A DNA stretch of 20,159 bases from an uncultured Woeseia sp. Its GTDB lineage: Bacteria; Pseudomonadota; Gammaproteobacteria; Steroidobacterales; Woeseiaceae. The DNA is taken from assembly GCA_937925605.1 (NCBI GenBank), contig CALALV010000152.1, forward strand, positions 1-20,159, read 5' to 3'. Positions 7,935 to 15,533 of the stretch are shown here, piece by piece. The notes under the pieces are model-generated. The model had not been told where the DNA came from. It saw only the letters and a list, made by a program, of their open reading frames with translations, and ran no database searches. Position numbers and translations under genes: made by a program. Position 1 is the first letter of the stretch; each line of letters starts with the position of its first letter.

Positions 7935-8864
7935 TCAGAAGTTCACGGCGTCGGCGCCTTTCAGGCCGAGCCGGCGTCTTGCTTCGCCCGGCGTCGCGAT
8001 CGTATAGCCGAGCTCCTCGAGTATCCGGCGGACCTTGCGGACCTGCGCGGCATTGCTGGTCGCGAGTTCGCCCTTCGCAATCGTCAGGCTGTCCTCGAGG
8101 CCGACGCGCACGTTGCCGCCGAGGATCGCGCCGGCGGTCGCGAGCCGCATCTGCGCGCCGCCCGCGCCGAGCACCGAGAACTCGAAGGCGTCGCCAAGCA
8201 GCCGCTCGGCGGTTGCCTGCATGTGCACGAGGTGCTGCGGCGCCGCGCCGATGCCGCCGAGCACGCCGAGCACGAACTGCACGTACAGCGGCGGTTGGAC
8301 CCTGCCCTGCTTCAGGTACCAGGCGAGCGTCTCGATGTGCCCGACGTCGTAGCACTCGAACTCGAAGCGCGCGCCGAGGCGGCCGCCGAGGTCGTCGAAG
8401 ATCATCTCGATGTCCTCGAAGGTATTGCTGAAGATGCGCCGCCGGGTCGCCTCGAGCAGTTCGGGCTCCCAGTCGTGCTGCCAGTCGCTGTAGTGATCGC
8501 GCAGCGGGAAGATGCCGAAGTTCATCGAGCCCATGTTCAGCGAACACATTTCCGGGGCGAGATCGCGCGCCGGCGCGAGCCGCTGGTCGATACTCATCAG
8601 CGAGCTGCCGCCGGTCGAGATGTTCAGTACCGCGTCGCAGTGTCGGCGAATGGTCGGCAGGAACGCGCGGAAATGCGCGGGGTCGGCACTCGGGTAACCG
8701 TTGTCCGGATCGCGCGCGTGCAGGTGGATGATCGCGGCGCCCTCGCGCGCGGCGTCGATCGACGCGCGCGCGATCTCGTCCGGCGTCACGGGCAGGTAGG
8801 GGCTCATCGTCGGCGTGTGGATGGAGCCGGTGACGGCGCAGGTGATGATGACCGATTTGCTCAT
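7935..8864 (-). CDS. BKACE-family (DUF849) beta-keto acid cleavage enzyme
   Basis: 309 residues, a cytoplasmic TIM-barrel zinc enzyme of the family of 3-keto-5-aminohexanoate cleavage enzyme (Kce). Known members condense a beta-keto acid with acetyl-CoA to give acetoacetate and a new acyl-CoA. Seen here: IIHLHARDPDNG with zinc ligands H47 and H49, the conserved NISTGGSS segment, SLNMGSMNFG, FECYDVGHIETL, QFVLGVLGG, SVLGAGGAQM and NVRVGLEDSL with E257 as third zinc ligand. Full length. GGAGGG sits about 10 nt upstream of the ATG. It is divergent from a LysR gene, which probably regulates it. Substrates in this family vary (betaine-like, carnitine-derived, aminated and aliphatic keto acids), so lysine fermentation should not be assumed. 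Confidence 0.95.
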   Translation of the reverse strand: MSKSVIITCAVTGSIHTPTMSPYLPVTPDEIARASIDAAREGAAIIHLHARDPDNGYPSADPAHFRAFLPTIRRHCDAVLNISTGGSSLMSIDQRLAPARDLAPEMCSLNMGSMNFGIFPLRDHYSDWQHDWEPELLEATRRRIFSNTFEDIEMIFDDLGGRLGARFEFECYDVGHIETLAWYLKQGRVQPPLYVQFVLGVLGGIGAAPQHLVHMQATAERLLGDAFEFSVLGAGGAQMRLATAGAILGGNVRVGLEDSLTIAKGELATSNAAQVRKVRRILEELGYTIATPGEARRRLGLKGADAVNF

Positions 8865-8897
8865 GGCCGGCCGGGCCCTCCGGGTGACGCCGCCGCT

Positions 8898-8926
8898 ACT
8901 GTAGCCGGGAACCGGTCGCCGGTCAG
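8898..8926 (-). promoter_or_regulatory. Candidate promoter of the BKACE-metallohydrolase operon
   Basis: On the minus strand CTGACC (8926-8921) and TACAGT (8903-8898) are spaced by exactly 17 nt, placing the transcript start near 8891, about 27 nt before the ATG. The -10 is in the context GCTACAGT, found again upstream of the SOUL gene. The 144-nt divergent region up to 9008 is where LysR would be expected to bind. Confidence 0.45.
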
Positions 8927-8967
8927 CAGGCCGCAGGCGGCTGTAGCAACGATGATCGGCGCCGGAG

Positions 8968-8973
8968 TATGAT
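8968..8973 (+). promoter_or_regulatory. Possible -10 element of the LysR gene
   Basis: TATGAT matches five of six consensus bases and would start a transcript about 29 nt before the LysR ATG. No good -35 hexamer is present, in keeping with a weak or activated promoter. Confidence 0.3.
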
Positions 8974-9008
8974 TCCGCAACTCGATGTTAATGGCGGCAT
9001 AGATAGAA

Positions 9009-10010
9009 ATGCAGAATGACATGATAGAGCCCTACCCCGAAATCCAGGCCACCGCGGCGGATCCCGAGCAGGTCGTCTGGCAGCTCGACTGGAACCTGCT
9101 GCGCACGTTCGTCGTCATCGTCCAGGAGGAAGGGATCACCGCCGCCGCGAAGCGCCTGCGACTAAAGCAACCGACCGTCAGCAACGCGCTGCGCCGGCTC
9201 GAAGGCAGTCTCGGCCAGTGCCTGGTCGAGCGCGGGCCGCGGGCGTTCCGCGTCACCCGCCAGGGCCAGGCGCTGTACAGGGAATGCGTCGAGATCTTCG
9301 GCTCCGTCAGCCGGCTGTCGGTCGCCATGCGGGAGATCCACGACGACGTCGAGGGCCGGGTCGCGATCAACATGGCGAGCCATATCACCTGCCCGCTGGT
9401 CGACCAGTCGCTCGCGGCGTTCCACGAGCAGCACCCGCGCGCGACGATTTCCGTCACGATCGGCGCGAGCCGCCTCGCGGTAGAGTCGGTGCTCGAGAAG
9501 CGCAGCACGCTGGCCATCTGCCTCGCCAACGAGCCGCTCGACGGCCTCGAATACACGCAGCTGTACCGGGAGCATTTCGGCTTTTTCTGCGGGCCGCGGC
9601 ACCGCCTGTTCGGCCGCGAAGATCTCACCCTCGCGGACCTGCGCGGCGAACGCAGCGTGTCGTTCTGCGCCGACCAGCTGCACGACGTGCTGCGCCCGGT
9701 GGCGCTGCTGCGCGAGCAGGCGGAACTCGACGCTCATATCACCGGGCTCAGCAGCAACCTCGAGGAAGTCAGGCGGATGATCATCGCCAACCTCGGGATC
9801 GGCCCGCTGCCGATCCACGTCGTGCAGCGCGACGTCGAGGACGGCCTGCTGTGGCGCTTGCCACCGTACGAGGATCCACCGATGATCGAGATCTTCGTGG
9901 TCCGCAACCCGAAGGCCCGACTGAACCGCGCCGAGGAACGCTTCACAGAGATGTTGCTCGAACGGATCTCGTCGACGCCGCTGGAGGACCGGACCTACGG
10001 CCTGGAGTGA
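9009..10010 (+). CDS. LysR-family transcriptional regulator
   Basis: 333 residues. A winged helix-turn-helix covers about 27-86 (LDWNLLRTFVVIVQEEGITAAAKRLRLKQPTVSNALRRLEGSLG), followed by a linker helix and a periplasmic-binding-protein-like effector domain (about 115-315). Most LysR proteins begin almost at the first helix; this one carries about 26 extra residues (MQNDMIEPYPEIQ...). An internal ATG at 9021 would remove only four, and neither start has a strong SD, so the extension appears real or the true start lies within it at a non-ATG codon. The gene is divergent from BKACE and is followed after 4 nt by an aminotransferase. LysR proteins usually control the divergent gene and themselves, so it likely controls the whole locus in response to a pathway metabolite. 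Confidence 0.95.
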   Translation: MQNDMIEPYPEIQATAADPEQVVWQLDWNLLRTFVVIVQEEGITAAAKRLRLKQPTVSNALRRLEGSLGQCLVERGPRAFRVTRQGQALYRECVEIFGSVSRLSVAMREIHDDVEGRVAINMASHITCPLVDQSLAAFHEQHPRATISVTIGASRLAVESVLEKRSTLAICLANEPLDGLEYTQLYREHFGFFCGPRHRLFGREDLTLADLRGERSVSFCADQLHDVLRPVALLREQAELDAHITGLSSNLEEVRRMIIANLGIGPLPIHVVQRDVEDGLLWRLPPYEDPPMIEIFVVRNPKARLNRAEERFTEMLLERISSTPLEDRTYGLE

Positions 10011-10014
10011 GTCC

Positions 10015-11373
10015 ATGCTCGCACCGCATCCGCTGCCGCCGGGACACAAGCAGTCGAAGCTGTTTTTCCAGACGCGGCTCGCGCGGCCGCGGCTCGCGCT
10101 GGCCGAGGGCGTCTACCTCTGGGACGTCGAAGGCAAGCGCTACCTCGACGGCTCGAGCGGCGCGATGGTCTCGAATATCGGCCACAGCAATCCGCGCGTG
10201 CTGGCCGCGATGCAGCGGCAGATGCAGCGCGCGACCTTCGGCTACCGGCTGCACTTCGAGGTCGAGGTCGCCGAAAAACTCGCCGAGCGCGTCGCCGCTC
10301 ATTGCCCGCCCGGCCTCGAGCGACTGTTCCTGTCCTCGGGCGGTTCCGAGGCGGTCGAGAGCAGCCTGAAGCTCGCGCGCCAGTATGCGCTGGCGCGCGG
10401 CGAGGGCAGCCGTCACCTCGTCATCTCGCGGTTCCCGTCGTATCACGGATCGACCCTCGGCGCGCTCGCCGTGACCGGCTACGATCCGCTGACCGAGCCG
10501 TTCGCGCCAATGCTGCAGGCCATACCGAAAATCCCGGCGCCGACCTGCTACCTCGACCGCGACTCGCTGTCGCCGGCAGAGCGCGGGCTGCGCTATGCGA
10601 ACATGCTCGGCGAGCGCATCGAGGAACTCGGCGCCGGCAACGTGCTCGCCTTCATCGTCGAGCCGGTCGGTGGCGCCTCGACCGGTGCACTGGTGCCGCC
10701 GGACAGTTACCTGCCGCGCATCCGCGAGATCTGCGACGAGTACGGCGTGCTGCTGATCGCGGACGAGGTGATGACCGGCGCGGGCCGCACCGGCGCCTTC
10801 CTGGGCTGCGACCACTGGCAGGTCGTGCCGGACATCATCGCGCTGGCGAAAGGCTTCGGCGCGGGCTACGCACCGCTCGGCGCGACGGTCGCGCGCGCCG
10901 ACATCGCGGACGCGGTGCTCGATGCCGGCGGCTTCCAGCACGGCTTCACCTCCGCCGGCAATCCGCTCGCGGCGGCCGCGGGTCTCGCCGTGCTCGACGA
11001 GATCGAGCAGCAGGGCCTCGTGCGGAACGCGGCGACGATAGGCGCGCTGCTCAAGGCCTCGCTCGAGAAACTGATGAACGAATTCCCGCTGATAGGCGAC
11101 GTGCGCGGCAAGGGCCTGCTGCTGGCTTTCGAACTGGTTGCCGACCGGGACACGATGGAGCCGCTGCCGGCGGCGCTGAATGCCGGCGCCCGGCTGACCG
11201 AAATTGCCTACGGCGAAGGCCTGATCGTGTACACGCGACGCACGCGCGGTGGCCGCGCCGGCGAACACATCATGGTCTGCCCGCCGCTGATCGCGACGGT
11301 CGAGCACGTCGACGAGATCGTCACGAGGTTGAGAGCGAGCCTGGCGCGGCTCAGCGCCGAGCTCGCAGGATAA
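10015..11373 (+). CDS. Class III PLP-dependent aminotransferase
   Basis: 452 residues, fold-type I omega-transaminase type, cytoplasmic. Landmarks: N-terminal GVYLWDVEGKRYLDGSSGAMVSNIGHSNPRV, the PLP phosphate loop SSGGSEAVESSLKLARQY, FPSYHGSTLGALAVTG, the cofactor aspartate D250 in LIADEVMTGAGRTG, and Schiff-base lysine K279 in IALAKGFGAGYAPLGA. Class III enzymes transfer amino groups from omega- or beta-amino acids, amines or diamines to pyruvate or 2-oxoglutarate; the substrate cannot be read from sequence. Translation is probably coupled to the LysR gene (4-nt gap). Its place opposite a beta-keto acid cleavage enzyme suggests that it makes or removes a beta-keto acid (inference). Confidence 0.95.
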   Translation: MLAPHPLPPGHKQSKLFFQTRLARPRLALAEGVYLWDVEGKRYLDGSSGAMVSNIGHSNPRVLAAMQRQMQRATFGYRLHFEVEVAEKLAERVAAHCPPGLERLFLSSGGSEAVESSLKLARQYALARGEGSRHLVISRFPSYHGSTLGALAVTGYDPLTEPFAPMLQAIPKIPAPTCYLDRDSLSPAERGLRYANMLGERIEELGAGNVLAFIVEPVGGASTGALVPPDSYLPRIREICDEYGVLLIADEVMTGAGRTGAFLGCDHWQVVPDIIALAKGFGAGYAPLGATVARADIADAVLDAGGFQHGFTSAGNPLAAAAGLAVLDEIEQQGLVRNAATIGALLKASLEKLMNEFPLIGDVRGKGLLLAFELVADRDTMEPLPAALNAGARLTEIAYGEGLIVYTRRTRGGRAGEHIMVCPPLIATVEHVDEIVTRLRASLARLSAELAG

Positions 11374-11422
11374 GGACCACAGCGTGCGCGCACGGGCAGC
11401 GCCCGGGCCGCGGAGACTACGC

Positions 11423-12790
11423 ATGAGCAGACGAGTATCGTTCATGCTGCTGGCAGCCCTGCTGGCAGCCGGGTGCGGGCGGCCGCCTGCGTCGCCCCCC
11501 GCCCCCGTCGTCGTGACCGAGCCGCCCTACGCGGCCGACAGCGGCTCGCTGCTGGTCCGCTGCGGGGCGCTGATAGACGGCCTGTCCGATGCCGCGCGCA
11601 CGGGCGAGGACGTCCTGATCGAGGGCGGCCGAATCACCGCGGTCGGCCCGCAGCTCGAGGCGCCGGTCGGCGTGCCGGTCCTCGACCTGCCGGAACACAC
11701 CTGCCTGCCAGGGCTGATCGACATGCATACGCACATCGTCGAGCAGCAGCAGGACACGCACGACCTGTTCGTCTACCTCGAGCGGGGCGAGGCGGAAACC
11801 CTCGAGTACGGCCGGCCGCTGGCCGCGAAGACCTTGCTGGCCGGCTTCACGACCGCCCGCAACGTCGGCGTCTACTACGGCTGGACCAGCCGCACGCTGC
11901 GCGACGAGATCGCCGCCGGGCGGACGATCGGGCCGCGCATGGAAGTCGCGGGCTTCTACCTGACCGTGCCGGGCGGCGGCGGCGACCTGCTGCTTCCCGG
12001 TCTCACCGAGGCCGACATCCCGGCGCACCTGCGGCTCGGCGTCGCGCGCGGGCCGGACGCATTCCGCGCGAAGGCCGAGGCCGCGGTCGCCGGCGGCGCG
12101 GACGTGATCAAGCTCATCGCCTCCGGCGCGGTACTGGCCTACGGCGGCGTGCCCGGCGCGCCGGAAATGACGCCGGAGGAGATTGCCGCCGCGGTCGAGG
12201 TTGCGCACGCGGCCGGCATCCCCGTCACCGCGCACGCGCACGGCGCGCAGTCGATCCGCGACGCGATTCTCGCGGGCGTCGATACGATCGAGCACGCCTC
12301 GCTGTTCGACGACGAGGGCATCCGGCTGGCGAAGGAACACGGCGTCGCGCTGTCGATGGACATCTGGAACGGTGACTGGATCGCGACCGAGGGGCGGCGC
12401 ATGAACTGGCCCGAGGAGTTCATCCGCAAGAACGACGAGACGACGCTCGTGCAGAGGCAGAACTTCCGGCGCGCGCACGAGGCGGGCGTAACGATCGTGT
12501 TCGGTTCCGACTCGGGCGTCTATCCTCATGGCATGAACGCACGCCAGTTCGCCTACATGGTCGAATGGGGCATGACGCCGATGGAAGCCATCCGCGCCGC
12601 GACCTCCGTCGCCGCGCACTACCTGAAGGACGGCGACGACCTCGGCGCGCTCGCGGCCGGACGGCACGGGGACCTCGTCGCAGTGTCCGGCGACCCGCTG
12701 GCCGACATCGGCGTGCTCGAAAAGATCGATACGGTGGTCAAGGGCGGCCTGCTGTTCCGCGCCGATACGCTCGGGGAGACGACACCATGA
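11423..12790 (+). CDS. Lipoprotein amidohydrolase, prolidase/imidazolonepropionase-like
   Basis: 455 residues. The N-terminus MSRRVSFMLLAALLAAGC has a lipobox with acylated Cys at C18, so the enzyme should be membrane-anchored outside the cytoplasm. It belongs to the amidohydrolase superfamily with a binuclear metal centre: H102-x-H104 (DMHTH), K230 in DVIKLIASGAV (the residue carboxylated in this group), H271 and H273 in TAHAHG, H291 in IEHAS and D363 in FGSDSG. Characterised relatives with this motif set cleave Xaa-Pro, Xaa-Arg or Xaa-Lys dipeptides and N-acyl amino acids, but specificity is unknown here. The ATG at 11423 is preferred to an in-frame GTG at 11384 because GGAGA lies 6 nt upstream and the signal peptide then starts properly. 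The stop overlaps the TPR gene by 4 nt. Confidence 0.92.
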   Translation: MSRRVSFMLLAALLAAGCGRPPASPPAPVVVTEPPYAADSGSLLVRCGALIDGLSDAARTGEDVLIEGGRITAVGPQLEAPVGVPVLDLPEHTCLPGLIDMHTHIVEQQQDTHDLFVYLERGEAETLEYGRPLAAKTLLAGFTTARNVGVYYGWTSRTLRDEIAAGRTIGPRMEVAGFYLTVPGGGGDLLLPGLTEADIPAHLRLGVARGPDAFRAKAEAAVAGGADVIKLIASGAVLAYGGVPGAPEMTPEEIAAAVEVAHAAGIPVTAHAHGAQSIRDAILAGVDTIEHASLFDDEGIRLAKEHGVALSMDIWNGDWIATEGRRMNWPEEFIRKNDETTLVQRQNFRRAHEAGVTIVFGSDSGVYPHGMNARQFAYMVEWGMTPMEAIRAATSVAAHYLKDGDDLGALAAGRHGDLVAVSGDPLADIGVLEKIDTVVKGGLLFRADTLGETTP

Positions 12791-14349
12791 TCCGACCATT
12801 CCTGTGCCTGCTGCTCGCCGTCGCGACGGCCGGCAATTCCCGCGCCGACGACGGGCTCGGCGACATCAGCTTTCCAACGAGCGGCGCGCCGGCCGCGCAG
12901 CCGGCATTCCTCGAGGGCGTGAAGGCGCTGCACAGCTTTCAGTTCGACGAGGCGCGTGTCGCGTTCCAGCGGGCGCGCCAGACGGACCCGGACTTCGCGA
13001 TGGCGCACTGGGGCGAGGCGATGAGCCTGAACAAGCCGCTCTGGCGGCTGCAGGACACGGACGAGGCACGGCGCGTCCTCGCGAGCCTCGCGCCGACGCT
13101 CGAGGGCCGCCTCGCGCGGGCCGGCGACGACCGGGAGCGCGCTTGGCTCGCCGCGGTGGACCTGCTGTTCCACGGCCCGGCGGACAAGCTCGAGCGCGAC
13201 CTCGCGTACTCGGCCGCGATGGGCGCGATGCACGAGCGCTGGCCGGACGACGACGAGATCGCGGTGTTCTACGCGTTGTCGATCCTCGGCACGATGCGGC
13301 CCGGCGACACGGGCTACCGACGCCAGGCGCGGGCCGCGGCCGTCTGCCTCGACGTGTTCGCGAGGAACCCGCGGCACCCGGGCGCCGCGCATTTCATCAT
13401 TCATTCCTTCGACGACCCGGAGCACGCGGTGCTCGCGCTGCCCGCCGCGCGCGTCTATGCCGGCATCGCGCCGGCCGCCGCGCATGCGCTGCACATGCCG
13501 TCGCATATTTTCCTGCAGCTCGGCCTGTGGCAGGACGTCGTTGCGTCGAACACAGAGGCCTATGCCGCCGCGGTCGAGCTGAACCGTCGCATGAACCTGC
13601 CGGAGGGGCGCGAGGACTTCCACACGCTCTCCTGGCTGGCGTACGGCAACCTGATGCTCGGCCGGGTCGAGGCGGCGGCAGACAACCTCGGGCTGGCGCG
13701 CGCCGCGGTCGCCCGCAACCCCGGCGAGCGGCGCACCGAGGCGCGCTACTTCGACATCGAGGCGCGGCATTACATCGAGACCGGCCGCTGGCCCGAACTC
13801 GGGCTGGCGAGCATCGACAGCGTGGCCGGCAGCCACCCCAACCGCGTCGCGCTGGTCGGCATGAGCGCCGCCCGGCGCGGCGATTTCGCGACCGCCGCGG
13901 CCGCGCGCGAGCGGCTGCTGGCACTGGGCGCTGCGGCTGCCGAGGACTACGAGCGCCGGCGAGTCGGCGTGCTGGAACGGCAGGTCGCCGCGCTGGCGGC
14001 GATGGGGCGCGGCGACGAGTCGGCGGCGCTCGAATTCGCCGCGGCCGCGGTCGCAGGCGAAAACACGCTGGGCATTCCCTCCGGACCGCCCGACCCGATC
14101 AAGCCGGCCGGCGAGCTCTACGGCGAGCTGCTGTTCGAGGCCGGCCGGGCCGCCGAGGCGGCGGCGGCATTCGAACAGGCGCTGGAAAGGATGCCACGGC
14201 GCACGCCGTCACTGGCCGGGCTGGCGCGCGCCGCGGAACGTGCGGGAGATTCGGAAACGGCGGAGGCGGCCTATGCGAGCCTGGCGACAATGCCGGGGCT
14301 GCAACCGGACTCCGCGTTGCAGAGAGAGGCGCGCGAACGCCTGGACTAA
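12787..14349 (+). CDS. Exported TPR-repeat protein
   Basis: 520 residues with a signal peptide at about 1-20 (MIRPFLCLLLAVATAGNSRA). Helical tetratricopeptide-like repeats appear at both ends: AFLEGVKALHSFQFDEARVAFQRARQTDPDFAMAHWGEA near residue 40 and GELLFEAGRAAEAAAAFEQALERMPRRTPSLAGLARAAERAGDSETAEAAYASLA at the C-terminus. The central block HPGAAHFIIHSFDDPEHAVLALPAARVYA...AAAHALHMPSHIF is a conserved, His-rich signature of a widespread uncharacterised bacterial TPR family; whether the histidines bind metal is unknown. It starts inside the stop of the amidohydrolase gene (ATGA), so the two products are made together and may interact outside the cytoplasm. It ends 4 nt into a convergent gene. 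Confidence 0.88.
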   Translation: MIRPFLCLLLAVATAGNSRADDGLGDISFPTSGAPAAQPAFLEGVKALHSFQFDEARVAFQRARQTDPDFAMAHWGEAMSLNKPLWRLQDTDEARRVLASLAPTLEGRLARAGDDRERAWLAAVDLLFHGPADKLERDLAYSAAMGAMHERWPDDDEIAVFYALSILGTMRPGDTGYRRQARAAAVCLDVFARNPRHPGAAHFIIHSFDDPEHAVLALPAARVYAGIAPAAAHALHMPSHIFLQLGLWQDVVASNTEAYAAAVELNRRMNLPEGREDFHTLSWLAYGNLMLGRVEAAADNLGLARAAVARNPGERRTEARYFDIEARHYIETGRWPELGLASIDSVAGSHPNRVALVGMSAARRGDFATAAAARERLLALGAAAAEDYERRRVGVLERQVAALAAMGRGDESAALEFAAAAVAGENTLGIPSGPPDPIKPAGELYGELLFEAGRAAEAAAAFEQALERMPRRTPSLAGLARAAERAGDSETAEAAYASLATMPGLQPDSALQREARERLD

Positions 14350-14645
14350 CCGGTGGCGGTATCCGCGTCGCTCGTGGCGGCCGGCGCGGCTTCGTTCCCG
14401 ACATGCGCGCGGGTACGCAACTGGCTGCGAACGTAGTAGACGATCAGTCCGGCGATGATCGAGACGACCCCGACCGCGAAATAGAATCCCGAACCGAAGT
14501 CCCCGTTGTCGAGATACCAGACGCCCGATACGAACAGCAGTCCGATCAGGACGTAGGCCCAGGGCAGGGCTTCGTAGAGCTTGTCGGGTAACCACATGAT
14601 GCTGAGTCCGGTACTGGGGTCGATTCGTGCTGTGAACTGTGACAT
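14346..14645 (-). CDS. Small two-helix membrane protein, unknown function
   Basis: 99 residues from the ATG at 14645, with GGAAGAA immediately upstream as SD. A soluble N-terminus (MSQFTARIDPSTGLSIMWLPDKLYEA) is followed by two predicted membrane helices, about 33-51 (LPWAYVLIGLLFVSGVWYL) and 58-78 (SGFYFAVGVVSIIAGLIVYYV), then a basic segment RSQLRTRAHV and an Ala/Thr-rich tail. An ATG at 14666 or further upstream would add residues without an SD. I do not recognise the family. Its stop overlaps that of the TPR gene tail to tail (14346-14349). The N-terminus faces the operator region of the XRE operon, so it may share regulation. Confidence 0.72.
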   Translation of the reverse strand: MSQFTARIDPSTGLSIMWLPDKLYEALPWAYVLIGLLFVSGVWYLDNGDFGSGFYFAVGVVSIIAGLIVYYVRSQLRTRAHVGNEAAPAATSDADTATG

Positions 14646-14714
14646 TTCTTCCGGGTCCCGCGCCATGCGCTGCGTCACAACATGGCGTATTGGCAGATCG
14701 TATTCCCAACAACC

Positions 14715-14720
14715 AGTGTA
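14715..14720 (-). promoter_or_regulatory. Possible -10 element of the small membrane protein gene
   Basis: The minus strand reads TCTACACTGG here; TACACT resembles a sigma-70 -10 and the same CTAYAST pattern recurs elsewhere in the window. The leader would be about 60 nt. No clear -35. Confidence 0.28.
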
Positions 14721-14750
14721 GACGTTCCTGCGCGGATTGCCGGGCCGCAA

Positions 14751-14817
14751 TGTAATATAAACTTGACTTCGTCCGCCATGTAATGTTTATATTACTTCTC
14801 ATCAAGTTTACATTACA
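14751..14817. repeat. Multi-armed inverted repeat, probable operator of the XRE operon
   Basis: The left arm TGTAATATAAACTTGA (14751-14766) and right arm TCAAGTTTACATTACA (14802-14817) are inverted repeats matching at 15 of 16 positions. Between them lies TGTAATGTTTATATTAC (14779-14795), itself an inverted repeat GTAAT-N6-ATTAC; its right part is an 11-base exact reverse complement of the left arm and its left eight bases match the reverse complement of the right arm. There are thus four GTAAT/ATTAC half-sites (14752, 14780, 14791, 14812). This AT-rich island in a 70% GC region overlaps the promoter of an operon ending in an XRE regulator, so autorepression is the likely role (inference). Confidence 0.8.
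14763..14793 (+). promoter_or_regulatory. Promoter of the membrane protein-XRE operon
   Basis: TTGACT (14763-14768, five of six) lies partly in the left operator arm. TATATT (14788-14793, five of six) lies in the middle arm, with a long 19-nt spacer; TTTATA (14786-14791) gives 17 nt with a poorer match. The overlap of both hexamers with repeat arms means a bound regulator would exclude RNA polymerase. Confidence 0.6.
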
Positions 14818-14828
14818 CGGTGAAACCC

Positions 14829-15533
14829 ATGTCCGGCATTCCCCTGGCTCCCCTGCTCCTCGCCTCCGCCTGCCTCGCCGCGTGCCTGCTGGCGGCGCTG
14901 CACGCGTACCGCCGGCGGCTGCCCGAGCGCGGCTACTGGCTGGGCGCCCTCGCCTTCGCCGCCGCGGCCGCCGCGGTCTGGATCGGACTCGCCGTCGCTG
15001 CCGGCGGAGCGCCCTCGCTGCTGCCGTCCGCGATCTACATGGGCCTCGCCGCGCTACTCGCGGTCGCGGGCCGGCGCGCGCGCCGGCTCAGGCTCGCTAC
15101 CGGGGAGCCGCCCGCAACCCGGAGCTTTCGCGAAAACAGCGCGCTCGTCATGCTGGCCGCGCTGCTCCTGGTCTTCGGCAACTACTTTCGCGGTGCCTGG
15201 GATGCCTCGCCCGAGACGGCTATCGGCGCTTTTGTCGGGGCCGTCGTGTCATTGGTCGTGTTGCTGATCGCGGCCCACGTCGCGCTGGCGGTGCTGCATC
15301 TGCCGGTCGGCGACCTCGATGCGCCCGGCGACGAACGTGACCGCGCCGTGGACCTCAAGAGCCAGCGCAACGCCTACTGGGTGCTGACGGCGGCTTTCTG
15401 GACCTTCCCGTTCATGCTGATCGCGGCGGTGCCGCTCGCCCATGCGCTCAATATCTGGCTCGCCGAGCTGGTGCTGGCCGAACTGGTCTATTTCGGCTCG
15501 ATGGTCGCCTACTACCGCCTCGGAGCGGACTGA
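14829..15533 (+). CDS. Multi-spanning membrane protein paired with an XRE regulator
   Basis: 234 residues with about seven hydrophobic segments: near 5-27, 38-59, 66-82, 103-120, 132-155, 181-204 and 206-228. A charged loop DAPGDERDRAVDLKSQRNAYW precedes the last two helices; an acidic DERD loop before a helix pair is common in small membrane proteins encoded beside YgzD-type XRE regulators. Function unknown. The ATG at 14829 has GGTGA upstream; a GTG at 14820 is in frame but has no SD. The stop overlaps the start of the XRE gene (TGATG), so both products are translated together. Regulation is probably through the inverted repeats just upstream. Confidence 0.82.
   Translation: MSGIPLAPLLLASACLAACLLAALHAYRRRLPERGYWLGALAFAAAAAAVWIGLAVAAGGAPSLLPSAIYMGLAALLAVAGRRARRLRLATGEPPATRSFRENSALVMLAALLLVFGNYFRGAWDASPETAIGAFVGAVVSLVVLLIAAHVALAVLHLPVGDLDAPGDERDRAVDLKSQRNAYWVLTAAFWTFPFMLIAAVPLAHALNIWLAELVLAELVYFGSMVAYYRLGAD

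Noticed and set aside
7915..7935. Start of the propeller-PHP gene at ATG 7935 overlapping the BKACE stop
   Set aside because: The ATG at 7917 has a strong GAGGAG SD and gives a cleaner signal peptide; the earlier ATG has no SD.
8953..8973. CGGCGCCG-centred dyad in the LysR/BKACE divergent region as LysR box
   Set aside because: Symmetry does not extend beyond the central 8 bases, and T-N11-A sites are too permissive to claim one here.
11383..11394. Perfect 12-bp palindrome CGTGCGCGCACG before the amidohydrolase gene
   Set aside because: Alternating GC palindromes of this size are expected by chance in such GC-rich DNA, and no promoter adjoins it.
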